The notes: a model not told the origin generated them from the sequence alone. A DNA stretch of 64,000 bases from Micromonospora sp. KC606 (GCF_004348675.1 NZ_SMKN01000018.1:1-64000); one strand, 5' to 3'; shown: positions 41,999 to 51,816, counted from the first letter of the stretch. Made by a program: numbers and translations.

Positions 41999-42405
41999 TT
42001 GCGCACCCGGCCCGCGACGAAGCGAGCGAACTGCCGGCTAGTACCGAGATCCTGATCGGCGACCACCAGGGTGTCCCAATCCGGCTCGGCCATACCGAAA
42101 AGCCCTCCAGGACGAAGCACCCGGCGCACTTCCCCCACAGCCCTCGCCGGGTCGGCCACGTGCTGCAAGACACGATCCACTCGCGCGCGATCGACGCTGT
42201 CGTCAGGTATCGGCAGGTCAAGGACATCACCCAGGAGCAACTCCACGTTCGCCCGGTCAGTCATCCGTTGCCGTGCTTCCTCCAGCATCCGAGACTCGCG
42301 ATCGACGCCGATGACCGAGCCTTCCCCACCGACCGCATCAGCAAGCCAACAAGGTCCGTTCCCGGACCGCATCCACGACGGACGTGAGCTTCTCGAGTGC
42401 AGGCG
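41835..42405 (-). pseudogene. SAM-dependent methyltransferase fragment
   Basis: CGPGTDLVGL then (after a frameshift near 42345) VIGVDRESRMLEEARQRM, VDRVLQHVADPARAVGEVRR and VLRPGGLFGMAEPDWDTLVV make a typical Methyltransf_11 core. The N-terminus is missing and the C-terminus stops at the junction with the IS-associated gene. Confidence 0.65.
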
Positions 42406-42500
42406 CTACCCGCACTGGTGTGCCTGATTGCTCCTTGGAAAGTCCACAGCGGACATAATCGACACTTGCCGGCCCGAACCCGCCAACCCTTCGTTACGCG

Positions 42501-43829
42501 TCAGATCTGTACGGTGTTCAGTGCCTCGCGGAGGGCGGCGAGCGCGGCTGGAAGCTGCTCCGGGGTCGGTGTTCCCAGCGCGATCCGGATCGCGTGTGGG
42601 ACATGGGGGGTGGTGGCGAACATGTCGGCGGTGCTGACGCGGATCCCGCGGCGGGAAAGTTCGGCGGCGACCCGGTCCATCCGCTGTTCTGGGTCGATGG
42701 CTAGCCACGCGAAGTACGACCTGGGATGGGCGGTCACCGGGAGGTCACCGAGCTGGCGGCGTAGCACGCTCTGATGTTGTTCGGCAGCGTGTCGGCTGGC
42801 CGCCTCCAGCGCGGTGACCGTGCCGTCGCCCAGCCACCGCACCGCGAGGGCGGTGACGAGGCCGGGCAGGCTGGCCAGGTTCGCCCGTAGCGCGTGCGCG
42901 ATCACCGGCCGGGCTGGGACGGGTGTGACAAGCATGCCGAAACGCACGCCGGCGGCCACGCTCTTGGACAGGCTGGAGACCCAGAAGGTGCGCTCCGGGG
43001 CCAGCGTGACCAGTGGTGGCGGTGCCGGGTGGGCGAGGAATGCGTATGCGGCGTCCTCGATCAGGACCAGGTCGTGGTCGCGGGCGACGGCGACCAGCCG
43101 CTGGCGGGATGACGAGTCGAGAACCCAGCCGAGCGGGTTGTGCAGTGTCGGCATCGTATAGATGGCGCGGATCCGCCGTCGCCGGCACAGCTGCGCCAGC
43201 CCGGCGAGGTCGGGGCCTTCCCCGCCGGCGGGGATGGGTATCAGCTTGAGCCGGTGGGTCTGGGCGATCAGTTTGAACCCGGGATAGGTGAGCGCGTCCA
43301 CCGCGACCGCGTCCCCGGGCGCCAGCACCGCGCGGGCGACCAGGTCGAGCCCGTGCTGGGCGCCGCCCGTCAGGAAGACCCGGTCCGGGTCGGCGTCGAT
43401 CCGGTGAGTGGCCAGGAACGCGGCGGTGACCGCCCGGTCTTGAGGCCGGCCGCCGGGTGGCTGCTGCCGCAGCACCGCGTCCAGGTCGCCGGCCGCGGCG
43501 AGCTGTCGCAGCGCCGAGCGCAGCAGTCGCGCCCGAGGCGGCGACAGTGGTTGGGTCAATGACAGGTCCGCCCAGACGGTGTCCGCGCCGGGTCCGTACT
43601 CGGCCGGCACCAGCCTCACCGTCTGGTCGCGGACGAAGGTGCCCCGACCGGGTTCACCGACGACCAGCCCGATCCGTTTCAGTTCCGCCATCGCCCGGGT
43701 GGCGGTCGCCACCGCGATGCCCCACTGCGCGGCGAGCCGCCGATGGGTGGGCAGCCGCTGCCCCGGTGCCAGATGCCCGTCATGGATCTGTGCCGCGAGC
43801 GCGTTGGCGACTTCCTGGTAGGAGCGCAT
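42501..43829 (-). CDS. MocR/PdxR-type regulator (GntR HTH fused to aminotransferase fold)
   Basis: Residues 1-75 form a GntR winged helix (VANALAAQIHDGHLAPGQRL, GIAVATATRAMAELKRIGLV). Residues 90-442 form a fold-type I aminotransferase-like domain with YTMPTLHNPLG, VLIEDAAYAFL and the PLP Lys in WVSSLSKSVAAGVRFG. It probably senses PLP or an amino compound. It is divergent from a thioesterase-fold gene across a 65-bp gap containing a perfect palindrome. Confidence 0.92.
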   Translation of the reverse strand: MRSYQEVANALAAQIHDGHLAPGQRLPTHRRLAAQWGIAVATATRAMAELKRIGLVVGEPGRGTFVRDQTVRLVPAEYGPGADTVWADLSLTQPLSPPRARLLRSALRQLAAAGDLDAVLRQQPPGGRPQDRAVTAAFLATHRIDADPDRVFLTGGAQHGLDLVARAVLAPGDAVAVDALTYPGFKLIAQTHRLKLIPIPAGGEGPDLAGLAQLCRRRRIRAIYTMPTLHNPLGWVLDSSSRQRLVAVARDHDLVLIEDAAYAFLAHPAPPPLVTLAPERTFWVSSLSKSVAAGVRFGMLVTPVPARPVIAHALRANLASLPGLVTALAVRWLGDGTVTALEAASRHAAEQHQSVLRRQLGDLPVTAHPRSYFAWLAIDPEQRMDRVAAELSRRGIRVSTADMFATTPHVPHAIRIALGTPTPEQLPAALAALREALNTVQI

Positions 43830-43845
43830 GTGGCTGACTGTACCG

Positions 43846-43867
43846 AGGACAATTTCTTGATTGTCCT
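43846..43867 (+). promoter_or_regulatory. Candidate MocR operator
   Basis: AGGACAAT and ATTGTCCT are perfect 8-base inverted arms separated by 6 bases, centred between the divergent start codons. Confidence 0.75.
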
Positions 43868-43894
43868 AACCAGTGGTCCGTAGCGTGCCGTCTC

Positions 43895-44380
43895 ATGATT
43901 GTCAGAGGTCGCCAGCTGCCGGTTCTTGAGCTTCTGCGCCGGCAGATCGCCGGCACCGCCACCGGGGCCGAGCAGTGCCGATTCCGTTACCCGACAGCGA
44001 TTTCGCGTACCCTCGGCCTCCGGCTGGTCGAGGTCGACCTCGGATCGGCGACGGTGGAGATCGACGCTGATCCGGCGGTCCATGGCAACCAGCAGGGCAC
44101 CGTGCACGGCGGCCTGATCGTCGAGCTCGCCGACGCCGCTATCGGCACCGCCCACTCCACCGTCGTCGGCCCGGACGAGACGTTCACCAGCATCGACCTG
44201 CGGGCGGTGTTCCTGCGCCCGGTCTGGCAGGACACGCTGCGCGCCACCGCCCGCCCCGCCCACGCCGGCCGCACCATCACCCACTACACGTGCGAGGTGA
44301 TCCGCAGCGACGGCAAGCCTGTTGCCACGATCACGAGCATCGTCACCACCCTGCGCGGCGACCAATCCCACGGCCGGTAA
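43895..44380 (+). CDS. PaaI-like hotdog-fold thioesterase
   Basis: The 161-residue protein has a hotdog domain with TVHGGLIVELADAAIGTAHS and FTSIDLRAVFLRPVWQDTL. PaaI-type enzymes hydrolyse acyl-CoAs; the usual GG-xxx-D/A pattern is present. No ribosome site precedes the ATG and a promoter could lie 10 bases upstream, so the mRNA may be leaderless. It is probably controlled by the divergent MocR protein. Confidence 0.85.
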   Translation: MIVRGRQLPVLELLRRQIAGTATGAEQCRFRYPTAISRTLGLRLVEVDLGSATVEIDADPAVHGNQQGTVHGGLIVELADAAIGTAHSTVVGPDETFTSIDLRAVFLRPVWQDTLRATARPAHAGRTITHYTCEVIRSDGKPVATITSIVTTLRGDQSHGR

Positions 44381-44456
44381 GGCGAGCTCATCACCGCCGG
44401 TTTTGGCCAGGCGGATTGGGTTCGTGAGCCCCCGAGTACGCCACTGGGTGGTGCGT

Positions 44457-44651
44457 TCACCGCTTGCCGTCCTGCTGTTGCCGGCGACCGTCGAGGCTGG
44501 TCACGTTGCTCGACTGCGTCAGCATCCTGTCGAGGCGGTTGTTGTCGATGGTCAGCCGCCGGATGTGTTCCTCGTAAAGGGCGAGGTGCAGTCGGAGTTC
44601 CTCGTTCTCCTGCCGTAGCTTGGCTATCCGTTCGTGCAGGTGCTGTGTTGG
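44457..44651 (-). pseudogene. Coiled-coil protein remnant (DUF6262-like)
   Basis: LHERIAKLRQENEELRLHLA and IRRLTIDNNRLDRMLTQS form heptads, as in the C-terminal part of proteins co-encoded with integrases. The N-terminus is missing. Confidence 0.45.
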
Positions 44652-44669
44652 CCTGGGTTGTCGTGTTAA

Positions 44670-44945
44670 GAGGACGTCTGATTTACGTCCTTCATCGGTT
44701 ATGGGGATTTAGGTGTCTCGCCAGGTTGGGGTGGTTTCGCCGGTGAGGCGTTTGGCGAGGTTGTCGATCATCGCGACATGGATCATGCTGACGGGTAGAA
44801 CTTCGTAGTCACGGGCGAGGCGTCGGTGAAGCATGATCCAGCCGAGGCTGCGTTCGACGACCCATCGAAGTTTGACCACAGAGAACCCTCTGGCCTGCGG
44901 GTCTTGGTGACGGCTTCGACGTCGATGCCGAGGGTGGCGCGGCCA
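44670..44945 (-). pseudogene. C-terminal fragment of an IS5-family transposase
   Basis: With two small frame changes it reads LGIDVEAVTKTRRPEGF, RSLGWIMLHRRLARDYEVLP and MIHVAMIDNLAKRLTGETTP, ending at 44709, close to the element at 39.4 kb. A GAGGACGTCTGATTTACGTC end motif is nearby. Cut off on the right beside the NACHT gene. Confidence 0.7.
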
Positions 44946-44960
44946 GCGCCCGCTCAGGGC

Positions 44961-47900
44961 TCACACACGATCAGTGGTCACTCCTGTCTCGTCGCGGTCT
45001 GGGTCTCGCTGCCTGTTCGGCGTCAGCCACGGTTGGCTGGTGGTGGTTGTCAACTTCGTGCGCTCCGCGACTAGCCTCGCTAGTTCATCGAGCGTCCTTT
45101 CAGAGATGTAGCCAGTAGATGGCCGCGCCCAAGGGTGCCATCGGAGAGTGGCACGTTGTCGGCGCCAGTATGGTAAAGACGACAGCTCCATTTTGCGGCG
45201 CGCCGCGTGGAGGAGCAGCTCGTCGAAGACGAGCACCGCGTCGGCCGTGCAGTCGATGCGCTGTCGGCGGGTCAGGTCAATCAGAAGTCGTAAGCCGCTG
45301 TCGGAGCGTAACTCCCTGACCAACTGAACCAGCATCTCAGCGTTTAGGTTGGCTTGGGAGGAAGCCGCCAGAAGGCGTCGACGGTCACCCCGCCGCCGGA
45401 TCACGTAGTTGGTGATCAGCAGTATCCCAAGCGCCGCCGCAAGCAGGTACCAAGCCCAGTTGACAACTATCGCGGCACGGGGATAGGACGTTTCCAGCCA
45501 TAACGAAGCCTTCAACATATAGGGGACCACAGCAATTGCTGCGGCCGCCCCGGCGATACCCTTGATCTGCCGGCGCCATCGGATCCGAAAAAACGCCATG
45601 ACAGCGGCCGGCAAGACATCCAGCGGCAAGAATGGCCAGGAACGCAGCCGGGCATCGGTGCACCAGGCCACTGCGGCGTGTGCACTTGCCGGCCAAATCA
45701 CGGCGTAGAACGACCCGACGAGAAAAACCACTCCCCAAGCCCAATTCCCTTCCGCCGGTCGTGCAGGGCCACCCCTTGCAGCGAGGGCTATCCCGATTCC
45801 CACGAAAACCGCCAGGGCTCTGACTCCGGTGTCGATGGCTGCTTTTGTAGTCCAGGACCCGGAGGGCATACTCCTCGCGGCGTTCCCCCTCGCCAAACCG
45901 ACGTTGAGTACCCAGAAAGCGCCTACCACGCTGATGGCTGTCAACCATCCGGTTGCCCAACCTATCCGCTCACCAGAGCCTTGAAAAAGGGCACCGGAAA
46001 CGAAGACGAGCGTGACAAGAAAACCGGCCACCACTGGGGTCCACCGGAGCAGGCGCGCGGCGTGCAGCTCCGAAACAGGCTCGTTCAGGCGGGACAACTG
46101 CGCGCGGACCGTGGGCCAGTCGAGCAGCAAGCGTCCCTGCGCGGCTTGGTCGATCAGCGCCAGTCGCATGTGACGGCGAAGTCGTGCCGGCACTGTCGGA
46201 AGCCAGCCGACGTGCCGGTAGGCGGCGCCCCGTAGCAACACACTCTCTGATGCGAACGACTCCTCGAGGATCGCCTCGGCCGCCGACGCTTCGGCTAGGG
46301 GGGTCGCCTGCACAGCCCACAGCTGGTAGTGCCGACGGCGAGAGGCCCAGGCAGCAAGGAGCAGCGTTGTCACGGTGACCCGTAGCGATTCGGGAATGTC
46401 CTCCGGCCGCCCGGCGAGGCCGGTTTCCAAGAGGTCTAAGAGGTACAGGCTGTTGGGGGGCCACTCAAACTCCGGCGGCTCGGCCAAACTGGCATCTGCG
46501 GCGTGGGTTGAGGGCTCGGCGTTCTCAAGGCCGTGTGCGAGGATCCGGCGGGCCTCGGACACCATCGCCGCTACGGCCTGGCTGTCTTGGGTCTGCAGCA
46601 TGGCGACGGCGGTCTCTCGCCAACGGCCGTCGAGAAGCAGCGTTTCTGTGGGCACCCGGTTCGGCTCCCTGATGACCACGCAGGTAGCGAAGTACTCCTG
46701 GAACCGGCGATGCGTGAAAGTGAAGGGCCTCTCGCTGCCCGAGCCTCCACCCTCCGGAGCCTGGGCGAGCTTGACGTACTCCAGCGCGTCGAGAAACAGG
46801 TCCAGTCGAGCAGGGTTGACCGGCTGACCGACGGCATGGCTGTCACCCAGCAGTCGGGCTACCTGTGCCCGCGTCGGGATCAGCCCGACGCCGGGCTCCG
46901 CGGTGAGCCGAAAAGCGATTTCCTCGGCGACCGCCCGCAGGTCGCTGGGATTGACCGAGTAGCGCCGCTCGATCCGTTCCTGGTCCCGTTCCAGTCGGCT
47001 CTGCACGAAGGTTTCGAAGATGGTGTGTGAGGAGGCTGGAAAGGAGCCGGTTGTCCGGACGTGCTCGCAGAGTAGACCCAAAAGCATCGGGTTGCCTGAT
47101 AGGCGCGTGACCATTGGATCAGCGCCAGCCAGGGCTGCGTACACCTGGGCCTCGGCGTCTGGCGGCAGGTCGGCCTTGCGGATCAGCTCCCGCTTCTGCC
47201 TTTCGGTGAGGCGCTGGACGGTGAATCGGGGCCATCCGAAGCGACGCGGCCCTTTGAACTCGCGGGAGGCGATCACACCCGGGCTTACATTCATCCCGTG
47301 CAGGAAGTCGTAGAGGGCGTCTGCGTACAGGCCCACTGTTGCATCGAGTTCGGTGGCGGTGAGAACGTCCGGTATTTCATCAAATGAGTCGAATAGAAAA
47401 ATCCAGGTGCCGTCGTGCATGCCGCGCGTGAACTCGTCGGACAGGAACTGCTCGACATCGCGGCTGTTGGCTCTATTTAGTTGGTCCAGCACATACAATT
47501 GGATGGTGTAGGCATCTAACTGCCCGTCAACGGGACGCAGTTCCTTCAAATTCACGTACAGGGGGATGCGGCTGTCCACCCTCGGGTGGCGCATAGCCCG
47601 CGTGGCCAGCGCCCGGGCGGCGTTGCGCAACGCGACGCTTTTTCCCGACCCTGGTTCGCCCTGCAGGATGACCAGCCGCTCGTCGCTGCGTTGGAGGGCA
47701 CGGGACAAAGACTTCTCCCGCCGAAGAACGTTGCGCCTGCGATGGATCCACCGAGGCAGAAGACGATGCTGGCGTCCTTCCATCTCCACCTCGGCTTCAA
47801 GCCGGGCAAACCGATGGTCGCGCCACTCCTCCTTCTCGTCCAGCCGACGCAGCTGGCCCTCGAGGTGATCGGCGAACAGCGACCGTCGCCGCGCCCGACG

Positions 47901-48119
47901 AGGATCGCGGCGGCGCTCCACCCATCCCTTGACGTAGCGGATGGCGGCAGCCGCCGCCCGCAAGACCGGTGCCAGCGACAGCAACATCCCTGCCGCTACC
48001 AGCGTCGCGAACAACCACGGAGCCCAATTTGGATGCCCGAAACCCAGCCAGGATAGAAATAGGAGGAAGTACTGGTAGAGGCTGGCCGAACCGCCCGGAT
48101 CGGGGCCGGTCTGACTCAT
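44961..48119 (-). CDS. Large membrane-anchored NACHT-domain NTPase
   Basis: The start ATG at 48119 follows GGAGG by 11 bases, giving 1052 residues. One or two N-terminal membrane helices (WLFATLVAAGMLLSLAP) precede a basic linker. The NACHT module has Walker A ILQGEPGSGKSVALRNAA near residue 150, Walker B TWIFLFDSFDEIPDVL and a TFTHRRFQEYFA sensor motif. A helical middle follows, then six or seven membrane helices (VVAGFLVTLVFVSGALF to YLLAAALGILLITNYVI). Some bacterial NACHT proteins act in phage defence; this architecture, membrane-bound at both ends, is plausible for a defence or signalling ATPase. No partner gene is obvious. Confidence 0.85.
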   Translation of the reverse strand: MSQTGPDPGGSASLYQYFLLFLSWLGFGHPNWAPWLFATLVAAGMLLSLAPVLRAAAAAIRYVKGWVERRRDPRRARRRSLFADHLEGQLRRLDEKEEWRDHRFARLEAEVEMEGRQHRLLPRWIHRRRNVLRREKSLSRALQRSDERLVILQGEPGSGKSVALRNAARALATRAMRHPRVDSRIPLYVNLKELRPVDGQLDAYTIQLYVLDQLNRANSRDVEQFLSDEFTRGMHDGTWIFLFDSFDEIPDVLTATELDATVGLYADALYDFLHGMNVSPGVIASREFKGPRRFGWPRFTVQRLTERQKRELIRKADLPPDAEAQVYAALAGADPMVTRLSGNPMLLGLLCEHVRTTGSFPASSHTIFETFVQSRLERDQERIERRYSVNPSDLRAVAEEIAFRLTAEPGVGLIPTRAQVARLLGDSHAVGQPVNPARLDLFLDALEYVKLAQAPEGGGSGSERPFTFTHRRFQEYFATCVVIREPNRVPTETLLLDGRWRETAVAMLQTQDSQAVAAMVSEARRILAHGLENAEPSTHAADASLAEPPEFEWPPNSLYLLDLLETGLAGRPEDIPESLRVTVTTLLLAAWASRRRHYQLWAVQATPLAEASAAEAILEESFASESVLLRGAAYRHVGWLPTVPARLRRHMRLALIDQAAQGRLLLDWPTVRAQLSRLNEPVSELHAARLLRWTPVVAGFLVTLVFVSGALFQGSGERIGWATGWLTAISVVGAFWVLNVGLARGNAARSMPSGSWTTKAAIDTGVRALAVFVGIGIALAARGGPARPAEGNWAWGVVFLVGSFYAVIWPASAHAAVAWCTDARLRSWPFLPLDVLPAAVMAFFRIRWRRQIKGIAGAAAAIAVVPYMLKASLWLETSYPRAAIVVNWAWYLLAAALGILLITNYVIRRRGDRRRLLAASSQANLNAEMLVQLVRELRSDSGLRLLIDLTRRQRIDCTADAVLVFDELLLHAARRKMELSSLPYWRRQRATLRWHPWARPSTGYISERTLDELARLVAERTKLTTTTSQPWLTPNRQRDPDRDETGVTTDRV

Positions 48120-48386
48120 GACTGTAGACACCTCCCAGCAGCCCGGAGACCTTCACGCTACCGATCCTGGTGGTGGCGGGAGAGTCGAGAAGTAGACACA
48201 GCCGACCGCTACAGGACATCGGCACTGCGCTGGCTGCGAGCGGTGAAGCCAGCGTGACCGAGGCCTTTCGGATCTCCGGGTCCCTGTGCTCGACGAAGTC
48301 GCAGCCTCGCCGCCGTACTCGACCCGATCTCGGTGGCCCGAAATTCGTCCACGGCGCTCATGACGCACACCCGAATTTCGCTGGCG
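48120..48386 (+). other. Intergenic stretch, no supported gene
   Basis: Upstream region of the NACHT gene. No recognisable coding sequence. Confidence 0.35.
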
Positions 48387-48863
48387 TCACACCCGGGCCT
48401 GGGCGGGGTCGCGGCCGGCGGTGGCTCGAATGCTCCGGGGCCAGGTCCATGCGGCGCGCAGGATGAAGGCCAGGAGCAGCAGCTCGAGTCCGATGGAGAG
48501 GCCGTAGAAGTAGAAGTAGGTCCAGGACTCGCCCTCCGCGTTGTACACCGAGACGGGAATGAAGAGCGTCGCCACGACGAGGTTGGTGGCGCGGTTGACA
48601 CGGGCGGGGAGTGTCGTGGAGAGCAGGATCATGAGGATCGGGATGGCCACGAGCGTGAGCGCAAGGGCGACAAAGGTTGGGCCGGTGTCGAACTCATGAA
48701 CGACGCCGACCAGGATGTCGTTGATGAAGCCGGGCTTGTACAGGGCGAGGTAGTCGACGTAGATGTAGAGGAACATGAAGCTGGCCCAGGCTGCGGCGAG
48801 CTTCGCCTGGACCGGGATGTGCGCTTCCTGGAGCGCCCCGGCTGGTCTGTCGGTTCTGGTCAT
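48387..48863 (-). CDS. DUF6326-like four-helix membrane protein
   Basis: The start at 48863 has AGGAG five bases upstream. The 158-residue protein has four membrane helices: ASFMFLYIYVDYLALY, LALTLVAIPILMILLST, LVVATLFIPVSVYNA and GLSIGLELLLLAFILRAAW. This is the DUF6326 layout, function unknown. It is divergent from the sensor kinase gene 190 bp away and could be a target of that system. Confidence 0.85.
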   Translation of the reverse strand: MTRTDRPAGALQEAHIPVQAKLAAAWASFMFLYIYVDYLALYKPGFINDILVGVVHEFDTGPTFVALALTLVAIPILMILLSTTLPARVNRATNLVVATLFIPVSVYNAEGESWTYFYFYGLSIGLELLLLAFILRAAWTWPRSIRATAGRDPAQARV

Positions 48864-49049
48864 CACGTCTCCTGTTTGCTGGCGTCAGCCGGGTCGGCTC
48901 ACTCGATGTCTTAACCATGACCAGCGTTGACGGGCGCCACATCCGCTTGCGGGCTCGAGCGGTCCTGGCCGCAGGCGCGGGACATCCGCAGTACTTTCGG
49001 CTGATCCGCCCGAGCGGCGGCCCCCTCACGTTGTCCGGGAGGGGGAAGC

Positions 49050-50183
49050 ATGCGTGCTGGGATCTTGGCTGAGCCTCGCCCCGCACGCCCGCCGGTGCGG
49101 GTCTGGCGGGACTGGGCGCTGTCCTCGGCTCTTGTCGCGATCTCGCTCGTCGAGGTACTGCTGCGCGACGACAGGGCGTGGGCGCCGCTGCTGGTCGGTG
49201 TCAGCGTCGTGGTCGCGGCGTGCCTGCTGTGGCGACGCACGCGGCCGCTGGCCGCAGTCACCGTTGCCTTCGGAGCCGTTCTCGCGTTCGACATCGCGAG
49301 GATCGCGGTCATTGATGCCACCGGTCTGCTGGGCATCGCAGGGCTGCTTGTGTTGCCCTACGCCCTGCTGCGCTGGGGAGCAGCTCGCGAGGCTGCCCTC
49401 GGACTCGGCATCATCCTCATCTGGCTACCCGTCACCCTCATCGCGGACCCGACCTCACCCGCGGAGAAGGTCGCCGGTTACGGCTTCTTCCTGTTCTCGG
49501 CCGCGCTCGGCGCGGCAGTGCGCTACCGCACCAGAAGCCACGAAGGCGACATCGAGCAGGTGCGGCTTCACCAGCGCAACGAACTCGCCCGCGAGCTGCA
49601 CGACACGGTCGGCCACCGCGTCTTGGCCATCGCCGTCCAGGCACAGGCAGGTCGCGCGCTGTCCGCCGCAGATCCGAAGCGCGCGCTGGCTACCCTGGTC
49701 ACCATTGAGGAAGAGGCATCCCGGACGCTCCAGGAGATGCGAGCCCTCGTAGGCGTGCTGCGCGACGGAACGGACGCCGATCTCGCCCCCCGGCGAGGGG
49801 TGATGGACGTCGAACGACTCGCTCGTCCCGGCGGCGAGGTGCTGGGCGTCCGCGTGCAGGTCTCCGGTGACGTCGAGGCCGTTGAGCCAGCAGTCAGCAC
49901 CGCCCTCTACCTGATCGCCGCCGAGGCGGTCACCAACGCGACCCGCCACGCCTCCGGCGCCACCCACGTCACCGTCGACGTCACCGCATCCCGCAGCCAG
50001 GTGCACCTGCGAGTGCGCGATGACGGCAAGGCGAGTACGACCAGCTCCCCGCACGCCGGCTACGGGCTGCGCGGCATGGCCGAGCGGGCGAGCCTGCTCG
50101 GCGGCACCCTCCGGGCGGGACCTGGCCCGGACGGGGGCTGGAGCGTCGACGCCTCGCTGCCTCGGACAGCGCGCGCGTCATGA
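49050..50183 (+). CDS. NarL-type sensor histidine kinase
   Basis: GGAGGGGG precedes the ATG. The 377-residue protein has about five N-terminal membrane helices, then the HisKA_3 dimerisation box ELARELHDTVGHRVLAIA (His phosphoacceptor) and a HATPase domain with EAVTNATRHA and GYGLRGMAERASLLGG. No large extracytoplasmic sensor domain is visible, so it likely senses within the membrane. Its stop overlaps the regulator start (ATGA). Confidence 0.93.
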   Translation: MRAGILAEPRPARPPVRVWRDWALSSALVAISLVEVLLRDDRAWAPLLVGVSVVVAACLLWRRTRPLAAVTVAFGAVLAFDIARIAVIDATGLLGIAGLLVLPYALLRWGAAREAALGLGIILIWLPVTLIADPTSPAEKVAGYGFFLFSAALGAAVRYRTRSHEGDIEQVRLHQRNELARELHDTVGHRVLAIAVQAQAGRALSAADPKRALATLVTIEEEASRTLQEMRALVGVLRDGTDADLAPRRGVMDVERLARPGGEVLGVRVQVSGDVEAVEPAVSTALYLIAAEAVTNATRHASGATHVTVDVTASRSQVHLRVRDDGKASTTSSPHAGYGLRGMAERASLLGGTLRAGPGPDGGWSVDASLPRTARAS

Positions 50184-50836
50184 CCATCCGTGTGCTGGTC
50201 GCTGACGACCAGGACATCGTCAGGGCAGGGCTCTGCATGATCTTGGAGGCCCAACCGGGCATTGCCGTCGTCGGCGAGGCCGCCGACGGCCGCCGGGCGA
50301 TCGCCATGGCCCGTTCGCTGCGTCCCGATGTGTGCCTGCTGGACATCCGCATGCCCGAGGTCGACGGGATCGAAGCCACCCGCCAGCTCGCCGGGGCCGA
50401 CGTCGCCGATCCTCTGGCCGTCGTCGTCATCACCACTTTCGACCTCGACGAGTACGTCTACGGCGCGCTGAAGGCAGGCGCCCGAGGCTTCCTCCTCAAG
50501 GACGCCGGCGCCGAGATGCTCACCCAGGCCATCCATGCCGCCGCCCGCGGCGACGCCCTGATCGCACCGAACATCACCGCGAGGCTCCTGTCCTCCTTCG
50601 CGAACAGCCGCTCGCGCTCGGTGCCAGCTGAGCCTGTCGAGCCGCTGACCGCTCGCGAGGAACAGGTCCTGCTGGCTGCCGCTCGCGGCCGGACCAACAG
50701 CGAGATCGGCGATGAGCTGTCCATCAGCCTCAGCACCGTCAAGACCCACATCGCCGCCCTGATGCGCAAGCTCAACGCCCGCAACCGCGTCGAGATCGTC
50801 ATGTGGGCCTACGAGACACGCCGCGTCGGCACCTGA
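50180..50836 (+). CDS. NarL/FixJ-family response regulator
   Basis: The 218-residue protein has a receiver with VLVADDQDIVRAGL and phospho-Asp in CLLDIRMPEVDGIEA, then a LuxR helix-turn-helix TAREEQVLLAAARGRTNSEI and LSISLSTVKTHIAALMRKL. It is co-translated with the kinase. Confidence 0.95.
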   Translation: MTIRVLVADDQDIVRAGLCMILEAQPGIAVVGEAADGRRAIAMARSLRPDVCLLDIRMPEVDGIEATRQLAGADVADPLAVVVITTFDLDEYVYGALKAGARGFLLKDAGAEMLTQAIHAAARGDALIAPNITARLLSSFANSRSRSVPAEPVEPLTAREEQVLLAAARGRTNSEIGDELSISLSTVKTHIAALMRKLNARNRVEIVMWAYETRRVGT

Positions 50837-50934
50837 TCGGCGCCCGCAGGCGCTGTTGCGTTGTTGGATCGGTGGGCATGCCGAGCCGCTCCAGCGGGCA
50901 CTGGTCAGATTGCTCGGGCGAGTTCGGTGAACGC

Positions 50935-51087
50935 GGCGGCCACCCGCGTCGGGACTACTACCAGCACAAACGAGCCGCAGGCAAAACCCACAAGGAAGCC
51001 ATGCGCTGCCTGAAACGACGCCTGTCCGACGTCGTCTACCGCACCATGATCAAAGATACGGAGACCTCTCTGCTGCTGGCAGGTTGA
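50935..51087 (+). pseudogene. IS110-family transposase C-terminal scrap
   Basis: DYYQHKRAAGKTHKEAMRCL and KRRLSDVVYRTM are the terminal helices of IS110-type transposases. Everything upstream is missing. Confidence 0.65.
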
Positions 51088-51228
51088 CAAGAGAGGTGCC
51101 GTTAGCGAGACAGCCCCCCATCCTCACCGCGAGTGGCGTGGAGAGTATGTCGAGATACACCGGGTCCCCCGCGTCCGGACATCCGCTGCGCTCTGGTAAG
51201 GGTAAGGGCTGCCAACGTAGGAGGCACG

Positions 51229-51798
51229 GTGTACACGACCATCAGCGGGCTGCTACTCGCGGCTGGCGCAGGGCGTCGGTACGGAATGCCGAAGGCGCTC
51301 GTTGAGCGTGACGGACGGCTGCTGGTCGAGCATGGGCTGGCGACCCTACAAACGGCTGGATGTTCACCGGTCGTCGTGGTGCTCGGCGCCGCCGCGGAGA
51401 CGGTGCTGGCGCGCGCCGAGCTGCCCGGGGCGCTGGCGGTGACCAGTCCCGACTGGCGTGAAGGCATGGGCGCCTCGTTGCGGGTCGGGCTCGACGCGCT
51501 CGCGGGAACTGACGCGCAAGCTGTGGTGGTCCTCCTCGTCGACACGCCCGGCGTCACCGCATCGGCCGTGCGGCGGGTCAGCGCCCACAGTTCGACGGAT
51601 GCCCTCGTCGTGGCCACCTATCACGGCGAGCGGGGCCACCCGGTGTTGCTCGGCCGATCTCACTGGCCTGGCGTGGCGGCCGCCGCGGTCGGCGACGTCG
51701 GGGCTCGGCCCTACCTGCGCAAGCATCGCGGTCGGCTGCTTACGGTCGCCTGCGAGGACATCGCCGACGGCACCGACCTCGACCGTCCGGACAGGTAG
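51229..51798 (+). CDS. Molybdopterin cytidylyltransferase-like protein (MocA type)
   Basis: The GTG at 51229 follows AGGAGG. The 189-residue nucleotidyltransferase has GLLLAAGAGRRYGMPKAL (NTP binding) and VVVLLVDTPGVTASAV (metal Asp). MocA adds CMP to molybdopterin, the cofactor form used by PaoABC-type aldehyde oxidoreductases. It lies beside such an operon, convergent with its XdhC gene. Confidence 0.88.
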   Translation: MYTTISGLLLAAGAGRRYGMPKALVERDGRLLVEHGLATLQTAGCSPVVVVLGAAAETVLARAELPGALAVTSPDWREGMGASLRVGLDALAGTDAQAVVVLLVDTPGVTASAVRRVSAHSSTDALVVATYHGERGHPVLLGRSHWPGVAAAAVGDVGARPYLRKHRGRLLTVACEDIADGTDLDRPDR

Positions 51799-51816
51799 AG
51801 GTCAAGACGGTACGCG

